64,000 bases of DNA from Pseudomonas oryzihabitans (GCF_006384975.1 NZ_CP021645.1:3252001-3316000); one strand, 5' to 3'; counted from the first letter of the stretch, positions 28,592 through 37,412 are shown. Made by a program: numbers and translations. Notes: a model not told the origin generated them from the sequence alone.

Positions 28592-29011
28592 CTATTCGCC
28601 TTGCAGCGTCGCGATCACGCGGCGTGCGCCACCCTGGTCCCGGTGCTCGCCCAGATAGATGCCCTGCCAGGTCCCCAGGGCCAGCCGCCCCTGCTGGATC
28701 GGCAGGCTCAGGCTGCAGCCGAGCAGGCTGCTCTTGAAATGCGCGGGCAGGTCATCCGGCCCTTCGTAGTCATGTTCATAACCGCCCTGGCCTTGGGGCA
28801 CCAGTTGGTTGAAGAACCGCTCGAAGTCGCGCCGTACCGCCCCATCGGCATTTTCGTTGATGGTCAGGGACGCCGAGGTGTGCTGCAACCACAGGTGCAG
28901 CAGTCCGATCCGGCACTGACCCAGCTCCGGTAGCTGATCCAAGACCTCATCGGTGATCAGATGGAAGCCGCGCGCCCGCGCGCGCAGGGAAAAGGTCCGC
29001 TGCAGCCACAT
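28592..29011 (-). CDS. yjbQ: YjbQ family protein (secondary thiamine-phosphate synthase type)
   Basis: 139 residues of the UPF0047 fold. [20 protein letters not shown] holds the conserved His and Asn, and the C-terminal [13 protein letters not shown] is the family signature. E. coli YjbQ has weak thiamine-phosphate-synthase activity; the true role is unknown. I preferred ATG 29011 (MWLQRTF) to the ATG two codons upstream. Confidence 0.93.
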   Translation of the reverse strand: MWLQRTFSLRARARGFHLITDEVLDQLPELGQCRIGLLHLWLQHTSASLTINENADGAVRRDFERFFNQLVPQGQGGYEHDYEGPDDLPAHFKSSLLGCSLSLPIQQGRLALGTWQGIYLGEHRDQGGARRVIATLQGE

Positions 29012-29142
29012 GAACAACCCCCGCCGACTGACTGGGCGCGCATTCTAGCGCGACGATCGGAAAAGCAAAGCGGTGAATGCACACCGCCGGCGTGCAGTCT
29101 AGACACAGCAGGACGACGGTTGTTCCAGCCGTATGGCAGACG

Positions 29143-29170
29143 CAAAAAAGGCGCCTCGCGGCGCCTTTTT
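29143..29170. terminator. Intrinsic terminator after amtB
   Basis: AAAAAAGGCGCC and GGCGCCTTTTT form an 11-bp stem with loop TCGC. It can stop glnK-amtB transcription on the minus strand (T-tract from the left arm). Confidence 0.85.
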
Positions 29171-29184
29171 CGGCTGAGTCCGGC

Positions 29185-30525
29185 TTACAGGTTGTAGCCG
29201 CGCTCGTTGTGCAGGGTGAGGTCCAGACCCACGGTCTCTTCTTCCTCGTTGACCCGCAGGCCCATGATCATGTCCAGCACCTTGAGGATCACGAAGGTGA
29301 CGATGCCGGTGTAGATGATGGTGAAGGCCACGCCCTTGAACTGGATGAAGAACTGCGCGCCGATGTCGGTCACGGTGCCGAAGCCACCCAGGGACGGGGC
29401 AGCGAAGATACCGGTCAGCAGGGCGCCGACGATACCGCCGATACCATGTACGCCGAAGGCGTCCAGGGAGTCGTCGTAGCCCAGCTTGCGCTTGAGGCTG
29501 GTGGCGCTGAAGAAGCACAGCACGCCAGCGGCCAGGCCGATGATCAGGGCGCCCATGGGGCCGGCGGTACCAGCAGCCGGGGTGATGGCGACCAGACCGG
29601 CGACCACGCCGGAAGCGATGCCCAGGGCGCTCGGCTTACCGTGGGTGATCCACTCGGCGAACATCCAGCCCAGGGCGGCGGCAGCGGTGGCGATCTGGGT
29701 GGTCAGCATGGCCATGCCAGCGGTGCCATTGGCGGCAGCGGCGGAACCGGCGTTGAAGCCGAACCAGCCGACCCACAGCATGGCCGCGCCCACCAGGGTG
29801 TAGCCCAGGTTGTGCGGCGCCATGGGCGTGGCCGGGTAGCCTTTGCGCTTGCCCAGAACCAGGGCAGCGACCAGACCGGCGATACCGGCGTTGATGTGCA
29901 CCACGGTGCCGCCAGCGAAGTCCAGCACGCCCCAGTCCCACAGCAGGCCGCCGTCACCGCTCCAGACCATGTGGGCGATGGGGGCGTAGACGAAGGTGAA
30001 CCACAGGCCGGTGAAGACCAGCATGGCGGAGAACTTCATGCGCTCGGCGAAGGCACCGACGATCAGCGCCGGGGTGATGATGGCGAAGGTCATCTGGAAG
30101 GTGACGAAGACGCTTTCCGGGAACAGCGCGGTGGCCGAGGTGACGGCGTCGTGCTGCAGGCTGGACAGGAAGGCCTTGCCCAGACCGCCGATGAAGGAGT
30201 TGAAGTTGGTGACGCCCTTCTCCATGCCAGTGGTGTCGAAGGCCAGGCTGTAGCCGTAGAGCATCCACAGGATGCTGACGAGACCGGTGATGGCGAAGCA
30301 CTGCATCATGACCGAGAGGACGTTCTTGGCGCGCACCATGCCGCCGTAGAACAAGGCGAGCCCAGGGATGGTCATGAACAGCACGAGTGCCGTCGAGACC
30401 AGCATCCAAGCGGTATCACCGCTATTGATGGCAGGTGCCGCAGCCGCTTCCTGGGCCATGGCTAGGCCCGGCAGCGCTACGAAAGACATGAGGGCTCCTA
30501 GCCCTGCGTACTTGCGCAGAGTCAT
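29185..30525 (-). CDS. amtB: Ammonium transporter AmtB
   Basis: 446 residues with a cleavable signal peptide (1-24, GLAMAQ) and eleven membrane helices. Family features are MTIPGLALFYGGMVRAKNVLSVMMQ, the phenylalanine gate region, GGTVVHINAGIAGLVAAL (first conserved His) and FGVHGIGGIVGALLTG (second). It imports ammonium and is blocked by GlnK. It follows glnK by 49 bp in one transcript. Confidence 0.98.
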   Translation of the reverse strand: MTLRKYAGLGALMSFVALPGLAMAQEAAAAPAINSGDTAWMLVSTALVLFMTIPGLALFYGGMVRAKNVLSVMMQCFAITGLVSILWMLYGYSLAFDTTGMEKGVTNFNSFIGGLGKAFLSSLQHDAVTSATALFPESVFVTFQMTFAIITPALIVGAFAERMKFSAMLVFTGLWFTFVYAPIAHMVWSGDGGLLWDWGVLDFAGGTVVHINAGIAGLVAALVLGKRKGYPATPMAPHNLGYTLVGAAMLWVGWFGFNAGSAAAANGTAGMAMLTTQIATAAAALGWMFAEWITHGKPSALGIASGVVAGLVAITPAAGTAGPMGALIIGLAAGVLCFFSATSLKRKLGYDDSLDAFGVHGIGGIVGALLTGIFAAPSLGGFGTVTDIGAQFFIQFKGVAFTIIYTGIVTFVILKVLDMIMGLRVNEEEETVGLDLTLHNERGYNL

Positions 30526-30574
30526 CGTTGTTTCTCCTGGGGCTCGTTTGGGGTTGGGCTGTCGGTTTAAATCG

Positions 30575-30967
<393 letters not shown>

Positions 30968-31083
30968 CTAGCGCAGTGACCGTCTGTTTAACCGTCGACG
31001 TGTTGATCGCCGGGGTCATGGCAAAAGCAGCCGTGGCGTGCCTCTGACCCAGGCGCCTCCGACGCTCGTCTCTGCATCGGCAG

Positions 31084-31102
31084 TAGCAGAAAGCTTGCCA
31101 AT
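31084..31102 (-). promoter_or_regulatory. Sigma-54 (-24/-12) promoter of glnK-amtB
   Basis: On the minus strand TTGGCAAGCTTTCTGCTA has GG (31099-31098), ten bases, then GC (31087-31086). It matches the RpoN consensus at most positions (A for C after GGCA). The predicted start near 31074 gives a leader of about 160 nt before the glnK ATG. Confidence 0.65.
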
Positions 31103-31187
31103 TTTGCGAACGGGTTACGAATTCCACGGCCTGCACGCCTCGCACGCCACCTGACGGGGCAAATCCCAAGCTGGCAGGAAACACTTT

Positions 31188-31236
31188 GCACCAACAATGA
31201 ACAGCTCTGCGACTCGCTTAGCACCAAAGCAGTGCA
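31188..31236 (-). promoter_or_regulatory. NtrC-like sites upstream of glnK
   Basis: GCACCAAAGCAGTGC (31222-31236) is a perfect GCAC-N7-GTGC dyad. A weaker half-matching site GCACCAACAATGAAC lies at 31188-31202. The pair is 34 bp apart and about 90-135 bp upstream of the -24 box, suitable for DNA looping. They also lie 70-115 bp upstream of ubiK. Confidence 0.55.
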
Positions 31237-31302
31237 GGCACTGCCAGCGGACGTCGAGGTCCACCGTGTTACACTCGGGCTTTGATCCAGCAGGGGATAA
31301 CC

Positions 31303-31602
31303 ATGTCCACGACCCGTTCGCTGTTCGATTCCCTGACCCAACAGGCCAGCCGGCTGTTCGGTCAGGACTCGCCGCTACCGAAGGCGGAAATCGAGAGTCA
31401 GTTCAAGGCCCTGCTGCAGGGTGCCCTGAGCAAGCTCGACGTGGTCAGTCGCGAGGAATTCGATGCCCAGATGGCGGTACTGGCCCGCACGCGAGCCCGC
31501 CTGGAAGCGCTGGAACTGCGCCTGACCGAACTGGAAAAGACCCAGACCAGCAGCGTTACCCCACCGGTTACCCCGGCCACGGACGTCGCGCCCGCCGACT
31601 GA
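31303..31602 (+). CDS. ubiK: Ubiquinone biosynthesis accessory factor UbiK
   Basis: 99 residues. An amphipathic N-terminus and a coiled coil (about 60-85, ALELRLTELEK) match the YqiC/UbiK family, which helps the Ubi metabolon bind lipids in aerobic ubiquinone synthesis. The segment EIESQFKALLQGALSKLDVVSREEFD is diagnostic. ATG 31303 was chosen by family N-terminus and its SD AGGGGA. Confidence 0.93.
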   Translation: MSTTRSLFDSLTQQASRLFGQDSPLPKAEIESQFKALLQGALSKLDVVSREEFDAQMAVLARTRARLEALELRLTELEKTQTSSVTPPVTPATDVAPAD

Positions 31603-31666
31603 TCCGTGATGGCTGCGCCAGGATGGCGCAGCTTTTCGACTGGCGCACCACGATCAAGGAGAGATC

Positions 31667-33157
31667 ATGTCGCTTGCCCTCGTTCATGCCCGCGCCCAGG
31701 TGGGCGTGGAAGCACCACCGGTGGTCGTCGAGGCGCACCTGGCCAATGGCCTGCCCGCCCTCACCCTCGTCGGCCTGCCGGAAACCGCCGTCCGCGAAGC
31801 CAAGGACCGGGTGCGTAGCGCCATCCTCAATAGCGGCTTCGAGTTTCCCAGCCGCCGCATCACCCTCAATCTCGCACCGGCCGATCTACCCAAGGATGGC
31901 GGGCGCTTCGATCTCGCCCTGGCCATCGGCATCCTGGCCGCTAGCGGTCAGTTACCCGCCCAGGGACTTGACGGCTACGAATGTCTCGGCGAATTGGCGC
32001 TGTCGGGTGCGGTGCGGCCCATTCGTGGCGTCCTGCCGGCGGCACTGGCCGCCCGCACCGCCGGACGGGTGCTGGTAGTACCCCGCGCCAATGCCGAGGA
32101 AGCCTGTCTGGCCAGTGGCCTGCCGGTGCTGGCGGTCGATCATCTGCTGGAATTCGCCGGCCACCTGAGCGGCCAATCGCCCCTCGCCCATTACCAGCCC
32201 AGCGGCCTGCTGCGCACGCCTTTGCCCTATCCGGATCTGGCGGAGGTGCAGGGGCAGCAGGCGGCCAAGCGCGCTCTGGTGGTGGCTGCGGCGGGTGCGC
32301 ACAATCTGTTGCTAGCCGGACCGCCGGGGACCGGCAAGACGCTGCTCGCCAGCCGCCTGCCCGGGCTGTTGCCGCCGCTGGACGAGGAGGAAGCGCTGCA
32401 GGTGGCCGCCATCCATTCGGTGGCCGGTCCCGAACCGCTGGCGCATTGGCCGCAGCGTCCCTTTCGTCAACCTCACCATTCGGCGTCCGGTCCGGCGCTG
32501 GTGGGCGGCGGCAGCCGGCCAGGTCCGGGGGAGATCACCCTGGCCCATCGCGGGATACTGTTTCTCGACGAGTTGCCAGAATTCGACCGCAAGGTGCTGG
32601 AAGTCCTGCGGGAGCCCCTGGAAAGTGGCGAGATCGTCATCGCCCGGGCGCGCGAGCGCGTGCGTTTCCCGGCGCGCTTCCAACTGGTCGCGGCGATGAA
32701 TCCCTGCCCCTGTGGTTATCTCGGTGACCCTACCGGCCGCTGCCGTTGCAGCCCGGAGCAGGTCCAGCGCTATCGCGCCAAGCTCTCCGGTCCGCTGCTC
32801 GACCGCATCGACCTGCACCTGACCGTGGCGCGTGAAAACTTGCGTCTGGGCGCCTCGCCCGTCGCCGAACTGACGACCGCCGCAGCCGCCCGTCAAGTGG
32901 CGGACGCCCGCGCTATCCAGATGGCGCGCCAGGGCCGCCCGAACGCCTTGATCGGGCTGGATCAGTTGCACCAGGTTTGTGCATTGAGCGAAGCGGATCA
33001 ACGCTGGCTGGAAGGCGCTGGCGAACGTCTGAATTTATCCCTGCGTGCCCTGCATAGAGTCATCAAGGTGGCCCGGACCCTGGCCGATCTGGCGGGGCAG
33101 GCCACCATCGAGCGAGCGCAGCTGGCCGAGGCATTGCAGTATCGGGCACCGGGTTGA
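31667..33157 (+). CDS. yifB: YifB/ComM family AAA+ ATPase (Mg-chelatase-like)
   Basis: 496 residues. The N-terminal Lon-like ChlI domain (about 20-140) contains LVGLPETAVREAKDRVRSAI. The AAA+ core has Walker A GPPGTGKT and Walker B ILFLDELPEF. PCPCGYLGDPTGRCRCSPEQ is the family Cys cluster. The ComM relative in Haemophilus and Acinetobacter is a helicase for branch migration in natural transformation. Full length, downstream of ubiK. The accessory island begins directly after it. Confidence 0.95.
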   Translation: MSLALVHARAQVGVEAPPVVVEAHLANGLPALTLVGLPETAVREAKDRVRSAILNSGFEFPSRRITLNLAPADLPKDGGRFDLALAIGILAASGQLPAQGLDGYECLGELALSGAVRPIRGVLPAALAARTAGRVLVVPRANAEEACLASGLPVLAVDHLLEFAGHLSGQSPLAHYQPSGLLRTPLPYPDLAEVQGQQAAKRALVVAAAGAHNLLLAGPPGTGKTLLASRLPGLLPPLDEEEALQVAAIHSVAGPEPLAHWPQRPFRQPHHSASGPALVGGGSRPGPGEITLAHRGILFLDELPEFDRKVLEVLREPLESGEIVIARARERVRFPARFQLVAAMNPCPCGYLGDPTGRCRCSPEQVQRYRAKLSGPLLDRIDLHLTVARENLRLGASPVAELTTAAAARQVADARAIQMARQGRPNALIGLDQLHQVCALSEADQRWLEGAGERLNLSLRALHRVIKVARTLADLAGQATIERAQLAEALQYRAPG

Positions 33158-33733
33158 TGTCAGATAGACGCCCCCCTCGTCTGCTACCATAGCGTTGTGC
33201 TCCGCTAAAGGCGGAAGGCTGCGGCGCTGGTATTGGCCGCCCCCGGAAACATGCAAGATGCTGCTCGCTAGTAGTCTGCTAATATCGTTTCCGTTCGCGA
33301 ATCAGCTCGAGGACCTCTTCCAACTTGGAAACATGCACTACCGCTCCACGTGCACCGCCCGATGCAAGGCTGCCGTCCCGGTAGAGTTTGCATCAATGGA
33401 ACAATTGACTGGGATTGATACCGTTGCGCCGAGCCATCGCCGATGACGATATGCCTAGGCTCCAGTATTTCGCGCACCACGGTCAGCTTCCCATCAACGC
33501 TGCAACGACAATGCCGCTCCTAGCCAAGTACTTCGATACTTTTGTCTTTGCTGGTAGTCAGAACTACAGTCGACTGACTATCCTTTGTGGCGAGCGGTAA
33601 CCGGCGCTCTATGTCTGAGACGGCTCGTTAAGTGGTCAACGTTCAGCCATACACGTTAACCATCACGCCATAGAACCTAAGGCCTGATGTCGTATCGGAC
33701 GCAATATACACCTAAAGTAGATTATCTGGGGAG
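33158..33733. other. Gene-poor junction after yifB
   Basis: No convincing intact gene is present in these 576 bases. Base composition falls from GC-rich to mixed or AT-rich along the segment. The only coding trace is the decayed IS3-type orfA on the minus strand at 33278-33489. This is the left edge of the accessory island. Confidence 0.6.
33278..33489 (-). pseudogene. Decayed IS3-family transposase OrfA fragment
   Basis: Read on the minus strand, one frame gives KLTVVREILEP. After a one-base shift another gives MARRNGINPSQLFH, a TGA where Trp is expected, then KLYRDGSLASGGARG and VVHVSKLEEVLELI. This is the helix-turn-helix plus linker of IS3-type OrfA proteins (family: GxNxSQLFxWRxLYxxGSL...VVPxSxL). 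It holds one frameshift and one stop, and both ends are missing. It is a transposition relic, not a functional gene. Confidence 0.7.
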
Positions 33734-34060
33734 TCAAAAAATAGCTCCGATTATCACGAGAATTGAGCACAGAGCTGTAAAGATTCCGTACCCGTAGATA
33801 AGGATGACTACCGGCCTCGGCCTCCCAGAGGCAGATGCTACGAGCGGACCCGCTTGGAGCCACATTAGGCCTAGCAGTAGCCCTATAGGGTAGAATCCTA
33901 CTTTAACGGCGTTTCCTAACGAAATTACCGCAGGCACTGCCAAACTTGCGAGGACAATAGGCATGAGAACCACTATCAGATATGCAGCACTTATGGATGC
34001 TCTATTTTTTGACAAAAGCAGTCCTGTAGCAAATGCAGCGCTCATCCCAAAGGAAATCAT
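33734..34060 (-). CDS. Small multi-pass membrane protein of the island
   Basis: 108 residues from ATG 34060 with about three or four hydrophobic segments (1-17, 26-48, 53-75, 86-107) and almost no loops. No relative recognised. An SD (AAGGA) followed by ATT lies 14 codons upstream in the same frame, so initiation at a rare ATT with N-terminus IKILDELAIESLG is possible. AT-rich codon use differs from the flanking core genes. It is divergent from the three-gene operon and shares its upstream region. Confidence 0.6.
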   Translation of the reverse strand: MISFGMSAAFATGLLLSKNRASISAAYLIVVLMPIVLASLAVPAVISLGNAVKVGFYPIGLLLGLMWLQAGPLVASASGRPRPVVILIYGYGIFTALCSILVIIGAIF

Positions 34061-34219
34061 ACCGAGTGATTCAATTGCTAATTCATCTAAAATTTTAATT
34101 TTTAATCCTTAACAAACAATATCTACCACAGACCTTAGTGATCGTAGAATTTATCATATTGTAAAAGACATTGCAAAAACACTACGATTCTCGACGTGTT
34201 TTTCAAAGGCTTATCAAAC

Positions 34220-34894
34220 ATGAAAATCTTATCCAGGACAAAAGCAATCACTTCTACCATGTCATCCAACCGAGAAGTCGCCTGGCCCTCTTTTTTAGAG
34301 GTGGTACAAGACACTTCCAACCTAGCTTTGCTCAAGACTATAGACGAGCTAATACTTCACAGACCTTCGCTGACCGAAAGCGCTAGGATATCATATCGAC
34401 ACCAGTTGGGTTTTATAAAAATTATATTAGCCTCTGCAAATACAGGATCTTGTATTCGTCTGCATCTATGGGACCGAGAGGGTGTAGCCGATGAAGACAT
34501 TCATTCTCATTGCACAACCTTTATATCAAGAGTAGTGCTCGGCAGCCTCGTTGAAAAATCCTACGAACTTACTGAAGGATCAAGCCACACTCGATTTAAG
34601 TACCGGCAGGGGCACGCTGCAGCAGATGGCATGACAGGAGTAATTCTCCTAAAAAGCAAAATCATGCCCTCTGGAACCATCTACCAACGTCGGCCTACCG
34701 AGTTGCACAGCATCAGTGACGTTTCAAAAAATACATTAACAGTATCTGCGTGGATGCCCCGCAATGAAGATGCCATAGTGCTAAAGCCCGAGCGCAGCGC
34801 ATCAGCGGAAGACTGCACTAGTCCTGTCGGGATGCCTGAGCATGAACTATATTTTTTGTTAAAATCGATTAAAGATAGGCTAAATGGAAAATGA
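34220..34894 (+). CDS. Cupin-like protein, first gene of island operon
   Basis: 224 residues, soluble. The central part (about 75-185) reads like a small beta-barrel with LHLWDREG, then an HxH pair (His95-Ser-His97 in DIHSHCTTF) and a later ELHSIS (Glu161, His163), the spacing of a cupin or cysteine-dioxygenase-like metal site. The N-terminal 70 residues are helical. Function unknown. ATG 34220 has AAGG upstream; GTG 34196 and ATG 34259 are alternatives. Low-GC codon use (ATA, AGA, TTA). Its stop overlaps the next start (ATGA). Confidence 0.72.
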   Translation: MKILSRTKAITSTMSSNREVAWPSFLEVVQDTSNLALLKTIDELILHRPSLTESARISYRHQLGFIKIILASANTGSCIRLHLWDREGVADEDIHSHCTTFISRVVLGSLVEKSYELTEGSSHTRFKYRQGHAAADGMTGVILLKSKIMPSGTIYQRRPTELHSISDVSKNTLTVSAWMPRNEDAIVLKPERSASAEDCTSPVGMPEHELYFLLKSIKDRLNGK

Positions 34895-35727
34895 TCCTCA
34901 ATGACACCGAGATAACAAACCGCTCGAATGGCCCGAATGCACTAATCTCCCCATTCAGCTCTGAAAATCTGCGCTTAAGCTCATACGACCTGACTGTAGG
35001 AAAAGAATATTATATAGGACAAAGCGACACCGGCTCGCTGTTCGAAACACAAACCTTGAGGACTTCGCAATCTATCACCATTCCGCCTCATGCCGTATGT
35101 TTCATTTTGACGGAAGAACAAATAAATCTTAGCGATGACATAACGGCTAGGGTCTCGCTTCGTATGACACATATTTACGCGGGAATGGTTCTCACTTCAC
35201 AACCCCCATTTGACCCAAATTATCGAGGCAAGGTAGTTGTAATGCTTCATAATTTGTCATCTGCGCCTTATCATTTAAAGTGCGGAGAGCGAGTTGCAAC
35301 CATTGAATTCACTAAACTTATTTCGCCGGCTCAAGGCAACCGTGTACATAGATCAGTGCACAATTTGGAAGCGCAGCTATCAAAACCATTAGTTAGTAGC
35401 CTAACAGAAATTGCAAATGCATCTACATCGGTTCAAAATAAAATTAATTGGTTGAGCGGACAAATGCTCATTTTTGCTGCGCTAGTCGTTGCTGTATTGG
35501 CAGTACCCGGATTCTTTTCTTACAGCACCCTTCTAGATAGGCTCAGTGAGCAGCGTGATCAAATCAAAGAAATCAGCAAAGATATTGATGATTTCAAAAA
35601 AAAGCTCGAATCTAGTGAGTCGAATAATAATACACTTATCGAAAAACTATCAATCCTTGAGAAAAAAACACGAAACGGAACAACCCTTATTTCTCAACCA
35701 AGCTCCTCGGGAGGTGACAAACAGTGA
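34891..35727 (+). CDS. dCTP-deaminase/dUTPase-fold protein with membrane anchor and coiled coil
   Basis: 278 residues. Residues 1-143 show the trimeric dUTPase/Dcd pattern: LSSYDLTVG, ITIPPHAVCFILTEEQINLSDDITARVSLR, PFDPNYRGKVVVMLHN and LKCGERVATIEF. At the position of the catalytic Glu in Dcd (LEFYN type) there is Met118 (VVVMLHN), so deamination looks unlikely; nucleotide binding may remain. A transmembrane helix (about 191-213) and coiled coil (215-262) follow, an unusual addition to this fold. Coupled by four-base overlaps to both neighbours. AT-rich. Function unknown. Confidence 0.7.
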   Translation: MILNDTEITNRSNGPNALISPFSSENLRLSSYDLTVGKEYYIGQSDTGSLFETQTLRTSQSITIPPHAVCFILTEEQINLSDDITARVSLRMTHIYAGMVLTSQPPFDPNYRGKVVVMLHNLSSAPYHLKCGERVATIEFTKLISPAQGNRVHRSVHNLEAQLSKPLVSSLTEIANASTSVQNKINWLSGQMLIFAALVVAVLAVPGFFSYSTLLDRLSEQRDQIKEISKDIDDFKKKLESSESNNNTLIEKLSILEKKTRNGTTLISQPSSSGGDKQ

Positions 35728-36767
35728 AAACAACCATGTCTGGAATTGGGGAGAAAAACTTTCTCAGGACTTTGCTTCCAACACTCCAAGCATCTCCGAA
35801 CTTTGTAAACGGATTTGGACATGACGCAAGTATAATAGATCTGGGACTTGAAGAGCTATTAGCATTCAAAATAGATCGAGCACCATACCCTGTAGCTCTA
35901 AAACAGGGTATCGGAAACTATAAAACCTGGGGACGATTAGCAGTTATCGCAAATATTAGCGACCTTCTCGCTGTTGGTGCAAAACCTAGTGCATTTATGC
36001 TTTCCATAGTAGTTCCAGGAAACTTTCATGCTGACAATGTATCTGCAATAATAGAAGGTTGCGCTGAAGCCTGTAAAGATCATCAAATTTCTTTCCTTGG
36101 GGGAGATACTAAAGAAGGAGCAGCGCCACAGGTAGTCGGATCTGCCTTAGGCACTGTTAGTAAAGAAAAATACTTTGGAAGACATACGGCGCAGTGCGGC
36201 GACTACTTATTTATTGCGGGAACTTTGGGTGGCTTTGCGGGAGCAGTCGCTTTACTAGAATCAAATAACCTAGAGGAAAAAATTGCTATTAGCTGTGCAG
36301 ACAAACTCATTAATCCGACTGCGAGAATTAAAGAAGGAGCCTACCTACGCGAGAGTCTAGGCGTAGTGGCAGCCTGTGATTTAAGTGATGGATTGAGCGA
36401 GGCAATTAGTATTTTTTGCTCAAAAGAAGTAGGGATTTCGATACAAGAAACAGACCTTCCTCTCGACCCCTTGGCCAGGGCAGCCGCGGAAAAACGTAAG
36501 GTGTCAAGCTGGAAACTCGCCTTTGGCGTTGGTGACTGGTCTATCGCATGCGTAGTGCGCTCAGATGATGTTTCAAGCTTCAAAGCTGGTATAAATAGTG
36601 AGCTTGCACTGTATGAAATTGGTCAATTCAATGACTCAGGACATGTAGAAATAATAGATAGATGGGGAAAGACCCAAAAGATCCCCGATCTAGTTAATGA
36701 ACATTTTCGCAAAAGGGCGGAAGATGGAAAAGATTACTCAGACACTCTGATAGGCAACAGCAAATAA
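35724..36767 (+). CDS. ThiL/PurM-like (AIR synthase-related) ATP-binding protein
   Basis: 347 residues starting with GTG 35724 behind a strong SD (GGAGGTG, 7 bp) inside the upstream gene. ThiL-type motifs are GFGHDASI (30-37), NISDLLAVGAKP (77-88), FLGGDTKEG (124-132) and ACDLSDGLSEAI (217-229). The C-terminal GGEDYELL of thiamine-phosphate kinase is replaced by FGVGDWSIACVV, so the substrate is probably not thiamine phosphate. It is likely a small-molecule kinase or ATP-dependent ligase-type enzyme. Last gene of the operon; low GC. Confidence 0.75.
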   Translation: MKTTMSGIGEKNFLRTLLPTLQASPNFVNGFGHDASIIDLGLEELLAFKIDRAPYPVALKQGIGNYKTWGRLAVIANISDLLAVGAKPSAFMLSIVVPGNFHADNVSAIIEGCAEACKDHQISFLGGDTKEGAAPQVVGSALGTVSKEKYFGRHTAQCGDYLFIAGTLGGFAGAVALLESNNLEEKIAISCADKLINPTARIKEGAYLRESLGVVAACDLSDGLSEAISIFCSKEVGISIQETDLPLDPLARAAAEKRKVSSWKLAFGVGDWSIACVVRSDDVSSFKAGINSELALYEIGQFNDSGHVEIIDRWGKTQKIPDLVNEHFRKRAEDGKDYSDTLIGNSK

Positions 36768-37124
36768 ATTGCCTCCTAAAGTAGCCTATATGGCCATAGC
36801 TTCTCCACATGGCACAGCAGAGTTATTTGATTGCAAGTAAAATTCCGCTCACTCCATCGAAGCTCTGAGTTTACATGCAACCAAATGCGATTACTCTGCC
36901 GACATCGATCAGCAGATTCGCACCCCTGAGTGCTCTGCGCGACGCCCTGGTCCATGTCGCGGATTGCCCTGCGCCGTCGCATCTAGATTGCCCAACCTTC
37001 AGGCGTCTGATGGAGCTCAGCGGTCGTCAGGCCAGGCGGGACATATCTCGTAAGACGCCGTGGTAAGGAAGCCGCCTTGAAAAGATCTTCTAATCTGGCA
37101 TTGCTCGCTTAGGCGTCATCCCGC
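36768..37124. other. Right margin of the AT-rich island
   Basis: 357 bases without a confident gene. Composition returns to GC-rich at about 36.9 kb. One possible short frame (36875-37066) is listed separately. TAGGCG and CGCCTA near 37115-37132 form a weak hairpin that could end the small SOS-type gene on the minus strand. Confidence 0.5.
36875..37066 (+). CDS. Possible 63-residue protein or gene remnant
   Basis: A 63-residue frame reading LSALRDALVHVADCPAPSHLDC and RRLMELSGRQARRD. The third-position GC rises as in core genes, which hints at coding, but no Shine-Dalgarno or relative is recognised. It could be the end of a truncated gene at the island boundary. Confidence 0.25.
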   Translation: MQPNAITLPTSISRFAPLSALRDALVHVADCPAPSHLDCPTFRRLMELSGRQARRDISRKTPW

Positions 37125-37313
37125 CTAGCGCTTGCTCCGCTCGCCAAACCGCGACTTCTCCTGCAAGTCATCCTTCAACGCCTGGTTCTCCTGCGCCAGC
37201 TCGAAGCACATCGCCCGCCACTGGTGGGCGAGTTCGCGATAGTCATCCCGTTCCGCGCGCAGGGTCGTCAGCATGCGTTCGACGGCTTGCACCGTCTCGT
37301 TCGATACGCCCAT
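37125..37313 (-). CDS. Small coiled-coil protein under LexA-type control
   Basis: 62 residues, almost entirely helical and charged (ERMLTTLRAERDDYRELAHQW, ELAQENQALKDDLQEKSRF), no membrane segment. ATG 37313 has a strong SD (AAGGAGAG). A consensus LexA box lies 19 bp upstream, between promoter and SD. Function unknown; expected to be induced by DNA damage. GC content resembles the core chromosome, unlike the neighbouring island operon. Confidence 0.75.
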   Translation of the reverse strand: MGVSNETVQAVERMLTTLRAERDDYRELAHQWRAMCFELAQENQALKDDLQEKSRFGERSKR

Positions 37314-37331
37314 TTCAACTCTCCTTCTAAA

Positions 37332-37347
37332 CTGTATTTGCATACAG
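37332..37347 (-). promoter_or_regulatory. LexA box (SOS operator)
   Basis: CTGTATTTGCATACAG fits CTGT-N8-ACAG perfectly and E. coli's CTGTATATATATACAG at 13 of 16 positions. It ends 19 bp from the start codon of the 62-residue protein, where a bound repressor would block transcription. Confidence 0.85.
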
Positions 37348-37412
37348 TAGTCAGAGGATTGGACGCGGGCAAGCGGCATGTGGCTAAAGAATAAAAAAGG
37401 GAGGCCTGAGCC

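Noticed and set aside
31035..31048. Second GC-N10-CC skeleton as a minus-strand sigma-54 promoter for glnK
   Set aside because: The flanking bases do not match TGGCAC or TTGC; the element at 31084-31102 is clearly better.
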